Shown: positions 51,901 through 61,850, counted from the stretch's first letter. The stretch is DNA of 64,000 bases from Chrysogorgia sp. JL179-B06 (GCA_035772405.1 JAYKKM010000504.1:3668001-3732000); one strand, 5' to 3'. Numbers and translations are program-made. The notes: a model not told the origin generated them from the letters alone.

Positions 51901-52649
51901 TCGATATCCGGCTAGTCACTTCGGAAAAGAGAATGAGAACGCTAGTCGCAAAGCCAAACTTCCACCATAGGACAATTTTTGACGAGAACCTGATCGCCGT
52001 CCAAATGAAGAGGACGAAAGTGAAGTTCAACAAGCCGGTGTACCTGGGAATGAGCATCTTGGACCTCAGTAAGACGATAATGTACGACTTCCACTACGGC
52101 TATATCAAGCCAAAGTACGGAGACAAGGCGACGCTACTTTTCACAGACACCGACAGTCTCATGTACGAGATCTTTACAGACGACTTTTACAAGGACATCA
52201 GTGGAGATGTCGAGAAAATGTTTGACACGTCTGGTTTCGCGAAGAACCACCCGAGCTGTATTCCAATAGGGAGAAACAAGAAGGTGATTGGGATGATGAA
52301 GGACGAACAGAGCGGAGAGCAAGTCCTCGAGTTCGTTGGACTCCGCTCCAAGTTATACGCTCTCAAAACACTACGCGGCGACACGAAAAAGTGTAAGGGT
52401 GTGAAGAAGAGTGTCGTCAAATCCTCGATCGTGTTCGAGGACTACAAGACTTGTTTGCTCTCCGGAGTGAGTCAGACAAGGTCAATGAACACGTTTAGGT
52501 CAAGGAAACACGAAATCTACACAGAGGCTGTGAACAAGACCGCGTTGAGTAGCAACGACGACAAGAGACACGTTCTACCAGACGGGGTGAACACGCTGGC
52601 GTTGGGACATTGTAAGATTATGACGGAGGTGATATTCGAGGACGAGTGA
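48939..52649 (+). CDS. polB: Protein-primed family B DNA polymerase
   Basis: 1,236 residues. The basic N-terminus and the region with GSSYIPTPDALVKKNAIVNV then KCFVWAA (about 213-245) are typical of Polinton/bidnavirus-type polymerases. A C2H2-like finger lies at 360-380. Exo I is YADFES (D415, E417). An endonuclease-VII-like zinc insert (C515-x2-C518 ... RDHCHLSGRYRGAAHNTCNL) precedes Exo II (HNLSGYDAH, D568) and Exo III (YLKTD, D726). Polymerase motifs: A LDKNNLYG (D836), B NNSVFGKTMEN (973-983), C FTDTDSL (D1070, D1072), and SKLY (1137-1140). All catalytic residues are present, so it should be active and primed by a terminal protein bound to the inverted-repeat ends. It could come from N-terminal sequence of this protein (inference). 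The stop codon overlaps the right inverted repeat. Confidence 0.95.
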   Translation: MSQILDEPIPSGLGPTMVPTMAKKKGPRLLKRSALREKMDSWYDWLVSQTPKPVKKRVSTAFRFLKQKISSLYKEKDLAMERSETSLKGFSETYTIKASAKVDPKTFLANTKVFALDLWSHEVEKRRGVKTKFNLECVMVRRTDAGDSEATAHFYSLTNIVLPGTNLDEIYHIMVGKILESLATYLKRGSSWRVLRVEKLDVFIDTFKPLSGSSYIPTPDALVKKNAIVNVRNEKDHKCFVWAATGARMIKRKHAERLDEAMRESSNKFDWTGISFPTPLSDIRKFTENNKISVNVFAYEYGVGVYPLLIQGNSKDVINMLHITEQGEDDKVNSHYVWIRNMSRLLSSSKSKHNGRTFHCCRCLNSFGSQNVLDKHEEHCSNVDSVRTQMPKWGDTIGFKNFYKTQDVPFVIYADFESFIEPVEGPTNNPKKSSTTQYQHHSPSGFCFHLKCFDDNLHWEEPYLYTRRSEDENMGEIFVKKLEETVQNIYDKFKVAVPIVFGEKEKRAFHDAKTCWLCGDEFAEDEKRVRDHCHLSGRYRGAAHNTCNLKYRLPKFIPVVFHNLSGYDAHLFVKNLGVTEGAINCIPSNEEKYISFSKVVVVDKVTGKAGETIEIKREIRFIDSLKFMSSSLNNLVTNLDKKDLVSTRRVFGEDFGLVSKKGVFPYEHMTGLASLDETALPTKGEFYSRLTDSDISDDDYGHARNVWKHFGMTTMREYHDLYLKTDVMLLEDVFQNFRKVCKTNYNLDPAFYYTSPGLAWDALLKITRVELELLTDIDMLLMVEAGIRGGVSTITKRHAEANNKFMDHINSNETTECTGDSLYDPTKPSVFLPYLDKNNLYGGAMCEPLPTHGFRWMTEGQLKNWRNVPCILEVDLEYPEELHDLHNDYPLAPERAVVNKVEKLIPNLFDKTKYVLHKKNLEMYVRFGLKLTKIHRGITFKESAWMKPYIDLNTSLRTRARNNFEQDFFKLMNNSVFGKTMENIRNRVDIRLVTSEKRMRTLVAKPNFHHRTIFDENLIAVQMKRTKVKFNKPVYLGMSILDLSKTIMYDFHYGYIKPKYGDKATLLFTDTDSLMYEIFTDDFYKDISGDVEKMFDTSGFAKNHPSCIPIGRNKKVIGMMKDEQSGEQVLEFVGLRSKLYALKTLRGDTKKCKGVKKSVVKSSIVFEDYKTCLLSGVSQTRSMNTFRSRKHEIYTEAVNKTALSSNDDKRHVLPDGVNTLALGHCKIMTEVIFEDE

Positions 52650-53064
52650 CCGCTGACCAAAGTTTTGATTGAGGGTGGGGCGTCATTGCTAATTAGCATA
52701 GTGAAATGTGAGACAAGTTTTGATTGACAGGTGGGCGGGGCGTAATGATGACGTCATTGCTAATTAGCATAAGTTCGGGGTCCATTTTTGAAATGTGTCA
52801 CGCCCTAGATTGGAATGTGGTTTTTGTGAATAAATTAAAAAGTGAGATTAAGTTTTTTTTCGATTGGGGGCGGGGCGTCAAGAGAATAAAAAGCTCCGTC
52901 TAATTTCCCTGATAACTTGTTGGAGAATCTCTTACTCGAGAAAACGAGGGGGGGCTAATAGCGAGTGACTATTTAATCAGGGTTTAATCAGGGAAAATAA
53001 AGTGGTACTCGAGAAATTGGAATTTTATGAGATTTTGGGCTGGAACTCTCATATATACACTACT
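52648..53064 (-). repeat. Right terminal inverted repeat
   Basis: 417 bp, inverted match to 44,489-44,909. The polymerase stop codon (52,647-52,649) spans its inner edge. TGACGTCA palindrome at 52,749-52,756. Confidence 0.95.
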
Positions 53065-53470
53065 GAATTGAATCAGTCAAAGTGATTGTCGAATTGAATC
53101 AGTCAATGTGATTGTCGAAGTGATTGTCGAATTGAATCAATCAAAGTGATTGTCGAATTGAATCAGTCAAAGTGATTGTCGAATTGAATCAGTCAAAGTG
53201 ATTGTCGAATTAAATCAGTCAAAGTGATTGTCGAATAGCGCTCCGTCGAGATGACGTCAGTACCGATGTTTGTCCGCTTTTACCCATAATTCTTGCGGCC
53301 ATAACAAAAGAAATAGCTCATTTGCAATCATTTGCGAGTCAAATTTGGTTTGTTTGTCCGCTTTTTTAGCTATTAATAGCAGCCAGTCTCTACGCTATTG
53401 AATCAGTCAAAGTGATTGTCAAATTAAATCAGTCAAAGTGATTTTCGAATTGAATCAGTCAAAGGTAATA
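53065..53470. repeat. 26-bp minisatellite, right part
   Basis: The same units as 43,853-44,488, continuing beyond the Polinton-like element to about 53,236 and again at 53,396-53,465. An insertion of about 160 bp (53,237-53,395) with short inverted ends (AATAGCG...CGCTATT) separates the two stretches. Confidence 0.9.
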
Positions 53471-53479
53471 CGGTCGAAT

Positions 53480-53930
53480 AGACCTTTATAAATCCACATC
53501 GATACGGGCTAAGTAATTTGTTTTCCTCCAAGAAACGGCATAACTGCATAACAAGGACTAGGCTTACCCCTTACACGCTTTTCATTAAAGGGGCATGAAC
53601 ATGCATTTTCTGCCGATAAAAAGCTGCTTTAAAATCAACAATGATATTAGCATCCGCAGTGGGGTTTAAAGCATTCTCCCATTCGAATTTATTTAAATCA
53701 TCACAAAAACGTGCAGGATTGTAATTTGCATAGTTTCTCAGTAAAGATTCTTGTCTTAGCCGGAAATGTTCTCCAATTAACTTTGCGTGTACAGTAGTAC
53801 AGAGCACCATCTCATGATCACCCCGCGAGCTAACACTGTCTGGTAACTCCACTGAAACTAATATTTGCACCATTTGTCGCAATCAGGTCTAATGCCGTAG
53901 TTTGTGTAATACGTGTTGGACCTTAATAAG
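53480..53930 (-). mobile_element. LINE endonuclease/linker fragment
   Basis: Minus-strand frame at 53,571-53,882 contains SRGDHEMVLCTTVHAKLIGE and then FCDDLNKFEWENAL...DFKAAF...HAPLMKSV, the end of an AP endonuclease (GSDH-type motif) and the linker before RT. It is most simply the 5' continuation of the LINE at 42,330-43,850. The minisatellite expanded between the two pieces. Confidence 0.65.
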
Positions 53931-54024
53931 TTGATTGATGTTCATAAGCTTCAGAACCGACTTCAATTGTTTACATTCTGAGATGCTAGATCTGGACGGA
54001 AATAAGTCACAGTTTAAATCTCAT

Positions 54025-55549
54025 ACTAGAAATACGTGTACGCAACAACCCCTCGCCCGCTTACTGTTTGAGGCTTTAATAGTGTATAGTGCTCAGTTAT
54101 TACTTAAAAATAAGTCAATAATTCATTTGCCAATTTGAACAGTTTTTCAAACTGCTTATTTTTTGGGTGCAATTTGTGGGTAGTGCACTGAACAGAACAT
54201 GAGTGAGAAAGTCTGCCAACACTAATTTGTCTCGCATACAGGGTTAGAAACCAATTGTGTAACTCTTGATTATTGAAATTAATAATTAATGTTATTAATT
54301 ATATAATATTAATTTCATTAAAATTATTTATGTCTAGTTATGGTTTTCATAATAAATAATCAACATACATGTTTAACAGTGGTTACTCATAATTTTATTC
54401 AAAGTATATACAGTTGTATTCATGAGACTAGATAACCTACATGTAATGATGTAATAGATATCAAACACGAGAAAGAGTGTTTCATCCGATATCCAGTCCC
54501 CGAGAAGTAGGTTGAAAAACGAAGCAATAGCCGAGTTTTTTAACCAAATTCGAGGTGACTGGATACTGAAAAGAGGATGGAACACTCTTTTGAGCGTTTG
54601 ATATTACATCTCGAACGAATCAGTATTTTAAGAGAAATTTGAGGTGGAAATTGTCAAAATCCTATGCTAATTAAGACCAGGTATCCAGTTGTCCGTCTTG
54701 GGATTGATTTCCTTTGTTTTTTACTCATGAATTATTAATGAGTTTGAGATACTACAATATAGTACTGGCATTGCACATACAAGCATGTACATACATGTAC
54801 CATACTGTAATATATGTACTGTAACCTGCATGTTCCTTATTGTCTAATTGTCAGTATAAACAGATACCAAAAGATTCAATACCTAAATTTATCCAATTAG
54901 ACCAAGAGTGTTGTCTGAGTAATGATAAGCTTGATAAACCTTTTATTCTGTTAGAAGACTTGTGTTGCTTTTATTAATATTAATTATGCACATACATGTA
55001 TTGTACCAGTATTTCAATGGTATTCAAGTACCGGTAACACATATTTCAAAAAGATGAAATTACAAAAGCCAATAATATACAACAAAGAATGGCATTGCTT
55101 AATCTAATTATTTCACCAATATATCATTAATTCAGAATGAATGCCCTTCAGCTGCTTGTTGTCAGTGAGGTTATATACCACTTGTTTAATTCCTAATTTC
55201 ATTGTTCCCCTGATACAGAGCATGCCATATATCAGATGAGCGTAAATACTGATTGACAGATTGTTATAGTCCATATAGACAGCCAGGATGGTGCATGTTC
55301 AGTAAAATGTAAGACAGGCCAGGTGACAGCCGGCCAGGTTGGTCCTATAGATTTACAGGATAAACACAGCTATAATAGTCTGTACTTTTTTAACATCCTT
55401 ACTACCAGTACTCTCTATATAGACTAATTATCACGACCGATCGAGTGAAGCAAGGCCGGTGATGAATAATTTAAATAAAATTATAAAATCTGCCATTCAA
55501 AGTGTGTAGTAACATTTGTTATTCTGCAATATTATAATAAAGCATAATT
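54025..55549 (+). repeat. Dispersed ~1.4-kb repeat, copy B
   Basis: Diverged copy of 18,827-20,210 in the same orientation. It differs by insertions at about 54,073-54,178 and 54,443-54,770. The second begins and ends with inverted sequence (ATATCAAACACGAGAAAGAG versus CTCTTTTGAGCGTTTGATAT), so a small hairpin element is nested in it. Confidence 0.7.
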
Positions 55550-55555
55550 TAATAG

Positions 55556-55629
55556 CCTGAAACCCAGCCATCCATCTCATTCGGGCTCTCTTAGAGTGGA
55601 ACGTATGAGATGGATGGCTGGTTTTCAGG
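55556..55629. repeat. 74-bp hairpin
   Basis: CCTGAAACCCAGCCATCCAT then CTCAT is followed by a 24-bp loop and the near-complement ATGAGATGGATGGCTGGTTT-TCAGG. Probably the remains of a tiny foldback element. Confidence 0.7.
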
Positions 55630-55782
55630 ATAATAATTTAAATTGTGTATTATTATATATATACATTCTAATCTCCACTCTAAATATTAAATTCATTGAT
55701 TCTTTAAACAGCACTAATTATTTAATTGTGCTTTATTTACTTTCACATTTAAAAGTCTTTCACTCGACATGAGGATTGACTT

Positions 55783-55860
55783 GTGATTATCCAACCTCGT
55801 ACCCAGGGTCTTATCTCCGGGGGAGCGGAGGTAAGACCTGGGTACGAGGTTGGTGATTAT
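55783..55860. mobile_element. 62-bp palindromic mini-element with 8-bp duplication
   Basis: 55,791-55,852 is almost perfectly self-complementary (CCAACCTCGTACCCAGG ... CCTGGGTACGAGGTTG) and is flanked by an exact 8-bp direct repeat GTGATTAT (55,783-55,790; 55,853-55,860). The same end motif appears at 11,098 and about 56,125-56,295. It is a very short MITE, possibly hAT-related given the 8-bp duplication. Confidence 0.7.
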
Positions 55861-56585
55861 CATGCGACACACCCCCCCCCCCCCCCCACTTTTCACTAAA
55901 TTGGTCGGTAAAACGCGGAGTCAGTCGGTAAAGCCTGGCATCGTCGGTAAAACCGATTGGTCAGACCGGAAGTTGGGAAAATCGTCATATTAGATCGTTG
56001 GTAAAATTGACTTAATCGACTGTTTAAACTTTGTCGGTTGTATAAAATTATATTTAATTGCATGGGTTAATGTTAAATTAATATTCCTGAGCTTACAAAC
56101 CTCCCTTTTCCCGATTTCCGATCCAACCTCAGCCTCGTACCCAGGCTCTTATCGATGCGTGGATTTGCGGGAAAACACGCGGGGGGAGAACGCCGAGGGG
56201 AGAGGCGGAAGCCCTCATTTCGCAAACCCGGTCGCATCCACGCGCGCATCACGCGGCGGGTAGCAAAATAAGCGCCTGGGTACGTTTCTCCGAAGGAGCG
56301 CCGAGTGAAGGTGACAACGTTACTGGTACGTGTGTTCGTCGGTAAAACTAAGACGATACACCCCCCATCCAAAATGATCACGGTACGTCACTGATCATGC
56401 ATCTATCAAATTAATCGATAATATTTTACTAACTGTACCTACTCAAGAGCGAAAACATTAAGGACAAGGCTACTCGTTGAGGTAGCCGAGAAAGCAAAAC
56501 GCAACAACACACATGAAAATCATTTCTGGTTGATGGATATATATTCCCCTCCCCGGTGGCCGTTGATCCATATTAATTATAAGTA
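55861..56585. other. Mixed non-coding stretch with MITE remnants
   Basis: Contains a C-run (about 55,871-55,888), repeated GTCGGTAAAA motifs (55,903-56,035), and a GC-rich element at about 56,125-56,295 bounded by CCTCGTACCCAGG and CCTGGGTACG. Open frames across it reflect composition only. Confidence 0.45.
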
Positions 56586-56995
56586 ATACCATGACTTGAG
56601 GGAAATTAGCGATTAAATTGCCCGCCGCCGAGGGAAGATTTGTGAAAGTCGGGCGAAGCCCGAGGACTTTTACAAATCTTCCCGAGGCGAATAATTTCCC
56701 GACAAGTCATGGTATTAGTTTGTAATATTATGATCGCCGAGGATAACTTTGAGAACCTTATCCAGCCCGTGGTTGGAGTCTTGGAGACAGAGTTTTTGTC
56801 TACTAAATTTCCCGTGCAAATTTGAAGACAAAGAAATCCTTTGTGTTCTCATGCATATCATAGGAATGAGGAAAAATTAGAAATTTTCCCTAATTTGTAT
56901 GCATGAGTAGTTTTCAAACAAATAAACGTGGGGAATTTAGCGATTAAATTTCCCTGCGAGAACAAAAGAAACCGAGTAAATCATGGTATTATAAT
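56586..56995. mobile_element. Hairpin MITE with TACCATGACTTG ends
   Basis: 56,588-56,717 forms a hairpin (TACCATGACTTGAGGGAAAT ... TTTCCCGACAAGTCATGGTA). A further partial inverted end, AAATCATGGTATTA, lies at about 56,978. The repeated GGGAAATTTAGCGATTAAAT motif supports one or two nested copies. A short TAA repeat follows at about 56,990-57,010. Confidence 0.55.
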
Positions 56996-56999
56996 AATA

Positions 57000-57513
57000 A
57001 TAATAATAGACGTATTGGAGCATTATACAATAGTCTCAATGCTCTTACAACAATATATTCTTAAATTTACTTATAAAACTTATTACAGTTTCATTATAAT
57101 ATAAAGCCTACTACATATATTACCACTATGAACAAAAAAAACAACTATTAATTTTAAAAAAGAAAAGTCGTAACTGCTGACTTAAAATTACCCAACATAT
57201 CAAAGCTTCTAATTTCCTGTGGTAATGAATTCCACAGTTTTGGTGACCGTTTTGGATTTTGGCTCAAGTAGCAGATTACGGTCTGATGATCTCAAAGCAC
57301 GAGTAGGTTTATATTTATTTAGCAAATCAGTAATATAAACAGGCGCCTTCATGGCCATGCAAAGCCTTGAAAGTAATTATTAGTATCTTAAATACAATCC
57401 TTGATCTCACCGGCAACCAGTGAAGATTACGAAGCACAGGGGAGATATGCTCCGATTTTTTAACCCCTGTTACAAGTCTTGCAGCAGTATTTTGAATTCG
57501 CTGTAACCACAGC
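57000..57513 (-). mobile_element. LINE C-terminal part (3' piece)
   Basis: Minus-strand fragment starting LQRIQNTAARLVTGVKK at about 57,505, followed by HWLPVRSRIVFKI, a typical end of CR1/L2-like RT proteins, then stops. It joins the RT fragment at 60,162 once the palindromic element between them is removed. Confidence 0.75.
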
Positions 57514-57989
57514 TAGCCCAAGCTCATTATATGGCGTCTTTTAATATATTTTTTACTTTACTCTTTTTCTCTTTACTTTAAACTATTTTTAACTATTAAC
57601 TATTAAAAGGTATATTTTTGCTTTTGTTTGTGATTTTGATGAGATTTTGCATGGCATCCTCTCCGAAATCCTAAAGAAGAACGCTGAACGCTTGTACTGC
57701 AGGCTACATGTAATTTTATAAACTAGTAGTAATCACAGATTAGTGATGTGCGTTCGGAATGTGTTACTTTTTGTTAACATTCGTTAACAACAACGTTAAC
57801 ATTCTAAAGATGACAATATATGCGATTAATAGCGTGGCCGCAAAATGGACAGTAATACAATAACAGTCATCACAAATATTTTTAATTAACAATAATCTAT
57901 CGACAAATTGGGATCATTACTTGGTGAATACATACCACCACGTAAATTACATGAATAAATGCCACTTAAGTAGGTACCCCTTTGGTACA

Positions 57990-58595
57990 AAGGTATAGTA
58001 ATTTACTAATCAAAGGATATAGTAATTTACTAATACTGTGCTGATCACTGACATGGTACAAAGGATATAGTAATTTACTAATACTATGCTGATCACTGGC
58101 ATTGGCAATATCTTCATGATAGCTTAAATTGCTGAATTCTTCAGTACAACTTTGCTCTGCCGGTTTATAATCACTGGCACTAATTGTGTTCACTCTACCC
58201 ACAAAATAACTGAGATTTGTGTGACCACCTGTTATAGACATGGTCATTGTGCCTGAAGGCAACCCAGCCAAATAACTGGGATTTGTATATTGATTTAGGA
58301 TATAGTAATATACTAATCAAAGGATATAGTAATTTACTAATACTGTGCTGATCACTGGCATGGTACAAAGGATATAGTAATTTACTAATACTGTGCTGAT
58401 CACTGGCATTGTCTTCATGATAGCTTAAATTGCTGAATTCTTCAGTACAACTTTGCTCTGCCGGTTTATAATCACTGGCACTGATTGTGTTCACTGTGCC
58501 CACAAAATAACTGAGATTTCCAAATAACTGGGACTTGTGTATTCATGATTATAAACAGGATATTTAGGATCAAAATAAAACATGCTTTGAAACTC
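57990..58595. repeat. Two ~300-bp direct repeats
   Basis: The block containing CTTCATGATAGCTTAAATTG and CTCTGCCGGTTTATAATCAC occurs at about 58,110-58,219 and 58,415-58,519, each preceded by several copies of GGATATAGTAATTTACTAAT. It creates matching minus-strand frames (57,966-58,271 and 58,195-58,503) that share a peptide but have no known homology. Confidence 0.7.
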
Positions 58596-58859
58596 ATATT
58601 TTTGAACAAAACAACTCTGCAAATTCAAAATCAAATATCTAACAAGATCTATTTCATCAACGTCCAAAGACCAAAGAGAATATTTTGGTCTACCATTTAA
58701 ACCCTTCGCGCAGAGCAAAGTTGTATCTGCTGTGAATTCGTGCTGACTAAAAACATGGCAGCTCTGTGCGTCTGTAGTTGAGATTTTCAATATCGGTTTT
58801 ATAGTCGATAAAACATCGCAACTCAGATTCTTAATACTCTTATAATAATCTTCAATCAT
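58491..58859 (-). other. Unrecognised 122-codon open frame
   Basis: Starts at ATG (58,857-58,859). It has ordinary amino-acid composition (IEDYYKSIKNLSCDVLSTIK at the start) and no low complexity, unlike its neighbours. It overlaps the repeat block at its 3' end. It could be a captured exon or an element gene; I see no domain. Confidence 0.3.
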
Positions 58860-60161
58860 ATCAAATACTGAAATAAAAAATATATATACAAAACTTCACT
58901 TACTTCCCCAAAAAACAGCAAACACGCTATGACGACATAATATACACCAGAGCGAGGCAAACCTTACATCGCAAATCTCGAATAGCGTTCTCCTTCGTCG
59001 AACGCAATAACCGTCAGTTTATAAACAGTTTTAGTATCGCAAAAATTCCACAAAAATACAAACATTTTTTAACTTTTAACTGCATCTACCTGTTCTTTGT
59101 CATTTCCTTTATCTTTTGTGAAAGTTTGAAACCATTTTGTTCAGAATTGAAGTACTTGTACTCGTGGGAATAATCAACACGTTTTGAGACCTCTATATAA
59201 ATAGGAAGGTAGGCAAGTCCGGCGCCGGAAATCACACACTCTGGTCACTTCAAGAGCGAATAAATCACAGACAAGCGATCCCACGACGATTTAAACGCCA
59301 ATACACAACACCTCGATGTTTTCTCATTGTACTTAGCTAAATTTGAGTCTCGTTGTATTTTCTCTTCTCCCAAAAATTGCCGATATCAAACTCTATTTCA
59401 TCACGGAGTTACGATGCTGGCACATTTTTCAAACTGCCGCGACCTACTTGGGTGGGGAGGGTTGTGGATTTGTTGTATACATTTTTGCAGTGACAATTTC
59501 CCGTCACGGGTCGCCATGGGGGATGATTTGTCGCTCGGCAGTTTGAAACTGTGCCAGCATCGTATTACGCTGGCCTCCGTGATGAAATAGAGATTGATAT
59601 GATTATCGGCAATTTTTGGGAAAAGAGAAAATACAACGAGACTCAAATTTAGCTAAGTACAATGAGAAAACATCGAGGTGTTGTGTATTGGCGTTTAAAT
59701 CGTCGTGGGATCGCTTGTCTGTGATTTATTCGCTCTTGAAGTGACCAGAGTGTGTGATTTCCGGCGCCGGACTTGCCTACAGAGGTCTCAAAACGTGTTG
59801 ATTATTCCCACGAGTACAAGTACTTCAATTCTGAACAAAATGGTTTCAAACTTTCACAAAAGATAAAGGAAATGACAAAGAACAGGTAGATGCAGTTAAA
59901 AGTTAAAAAATGTTTGTATTTTTGTGGAATTTTTGCGATACTAAAACTGTTTATAAACTGACGGTTATTTATAAAATTACATGTAGCCTGCAGTACAAGC
60001 GTTCAGCGTTCTTCTTTAGGATTTGCAAAATCTCATCAAAATCACAAACAAAAGCAAAAATATACCTTTTAATAGTTAATAGTTAAAAATAGTTTAAAGT
60101 AAAGAGAAAAAGAGTAAAGTAAAAAATATATTAAAAGACGCCATATAATGAGCTTGGGCTA

Positions 60162-61250
60162 CCTGTGATGTAGGATGCTATTACAGCTATCAAGTTTTGA
60201 TGTTATGAATGCATGCACCAACTTCTCACAGTCCTTTTTACTCAAATATTTCCTGATCTTGCCGATATTTCTGATAGCAAAAGTGGCCGATTTACAGATG
60301 TTATTTACATGAGTATTTAATTTTAGATGTCTATCTACAGCAACACCGAGATCACGTGCAACCGGAGCCGGTTGGATTTTCACATCATTGACACATATTT
60401 CTGGCATTGGTTCACAATGCATAAAACGTGATGATAGATGGACAATCTCGGTTTTACTCGGATTGCATATGAGACCATTCATAGTACACCAGTTGATGAT
60501 GTCCTTAATACATAACTCAAGTTTAGCTAGAGCAGCAGGTCGATCACATGGAGATTTTATAGGCATATACAGCTGTGTGTCATCAGCGTACATCATGCAA
60601 TCAAGGCCATGGGCTTTGATCACATCTTCCAATGGCGCAAAGAAGAGTGAAAAGAGAAGTGGACCCAGTACAGAACATTGGTCCCGGTTTGGCCTTAAAA
60701 TGTATGTATTCCAACACCCGAAATTTTCCTTCACCATAAATCCTTTCAACATGTAGTTTGATCAAATGAAATGCCAAATATTACCAATATATAATTAAAC
60801 TGCTTGTGAGACTGATCAAAAACGCTAGGATTCCCGTGATGAGGGACTAAACGCCGGTCGATATTAGCGCGAAGTTGCAGTGATGAGTTCTGCATCAAGT
60901 TTGGGTATAAAATCGCTGACATGGTGTTGTGACGTATTAGGGGGCCTATATAAAGTGTATAGCAATTAGAATTCCAGACCTTCAATCCCTTCCAACTCAA
61001 GATCATCTGGCTTCTCACAAGTGATAGACTGCAACACCCCCACCGTTCTTTGGCTCTATCCAGTCTAAACAACCTATATCCTGGAATCAAAATTTCGGTA
61101 TCTAAGATCAACTCATTCAACCACAGTGATGTACACAACAATCTCAACCAGTCATTTATCTTTGACCTAAGGCTCTCAATATTTTGATGGATAATCTTTA
61201 GGCCTCACAAAACTGCTTAACTCATGCATGTGGCACAGGAAAAGAACCAG
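60162..61250 (-). mobile_element. LINE endonuclease and RT fragment
   Basis: Minus strand: 60,940-61,150 resembles AP endonuclease (SLWLNELILDTEILIPGYRL then FRLDRAKERWG). 60,162-60,752 encodes RT with CSVLGPLLFSLFFAPLEDVI, MYADDTQLY and a C-terminal KLDSCNSILHHR. The 5' part of RT is missing between 60,760 and 60,900. The palindromic element at 57,514-60,161 interrupts it, and the rest is at 57,000-57,513. Confidence 0.8.
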
Positions 61251-61504
61251 CAGTAGAATCATCAGTGGAATCATTACACGGTTGTAGGGTGCAACATAAG
61301 CGGCAAAGTTTAGATCATTGACATTGTTCATACTCAGAACCAAGACAGCTTAGATGATAATAAAAATCACATTTATAGAACATTGAGCGTTCTCCTACAG
61401 AGATCTTCGGATTAGTTTATCACAGAATGAGCACTTTAATCCACGCTGATTTGGACCAGGATTTAGCGAAATGTCATTGCATTGTAGTAAGGCGTTAATA
61501 AGTA
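61251..61504. other. No recognisable feature
   Basis: AT-rich; no supported gene or repeat. Confidence 0.4.
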
Positions 61505-61850
61505 TAAGGTCAAAGGGATGACTCAAAAGGACCTTCACATTTTTTTAAACTACTAATCCTAACCCTAATCTCAATCCTAATCCTAACCTTAACCTTGATC
61601 TTAACCTTGATCCTAACCTTAAACCTAGCCCTAACCGTAGCTATCAATAACCTAACCAAAAATAAAAAACAGAAAAAACAGAAAGATAACCAACCCCAAA
61701 ACAACAATGACTCTAACCCTATTAAACCCACGCTAATCCCTCCCCCCCCCCCCCCCCGCCTAACAAGTTTCTCTAGAACACGGCCGGGGTAGAAAACTCG
61801 TTAGGCGGGGGGTTAGTTGTTGTTTTGGGGCTAGTAAATATTTTTTGCGT
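61505..61850. repeat. MITE end with degenerate CCTAACC stretch
   Basis: GGGATGACTCAAAAGGACCT at 61,515, followed by irregular CTAATCCTAACCCTAA-like sequence to about 61,635, is the inverted relative of 4,600-4,690. A C-run lies at 61,741-61,757, then GCCTAACAAG, with an inverted partner at 61,797-61,818 (CTCGTTAGGCGGGGGG). Not telomeric: the units are irregular and internal. Confidence 0.5.

Larger units (their letters stand above)
44483..53070. mobile_element. Compact Polinton-like element, 8,576 bp
   Basis: The element 44,489-53,064 starts AGTAGTGTATATATGAGAG and ends with the exact complement. A perfect 6-bp duplication of the target, GAATTG, flanks it (44,483-44,488 and 53,065-53,070). 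Together the duplicates rebuild an uninterrupted minisatellite unit. Six-bp duplications, AG...CT ends, long inverted repeats and a protein-primed PolB are the Polinton/Maverick signature. The size is about half the usual 15-20 kb. Genes form a leftward block (45,387-48,013) and a rightward block (48,410-52,649) around a tandem array. I find no integrase, major or minor capsid, packaging ATPase or adenain-type protease. The sequence is visibly richer in GC than its surroundings, and the frames are clean, suggesting recent arrival. Confidence 0.93.
57514..60161. mobile_element. 2.65-kb palindromic element inside a LINE
   Basis: Ends TAGCCCAAGCTCATTATATG and its complement; inverted repeats extend about 210 bp (57,514-57,726 and about 59,967-60,161). 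A second palindrome, 59,006-59,968, centred near 59,487, sits inside against the right end. Between them, about 57,990-58,595 holds two ~300-bp direct repeats. The minus-strand frame 58,491-58,859 may be a captured gene piece. No transposase is present, and I see no clear target duplication. It splits LINE coding sequence. Confidence 0.75.

Noticed and set aside
48939..52649. Polymerase as a mitochondrial linear-plasmid gene
   Set aside because: The 6-bp target duplication, inverted-repeat ends and nuclear repeat context fit a Polinton-type insertion better. Standard code is used without internal stops.
59327..59646. Mirror-image frames on both strands at 59.3-59.6 kb
   Set aside because: They share a peptide only because they lie in the two arms of the 59,006-59,968 palindrome.
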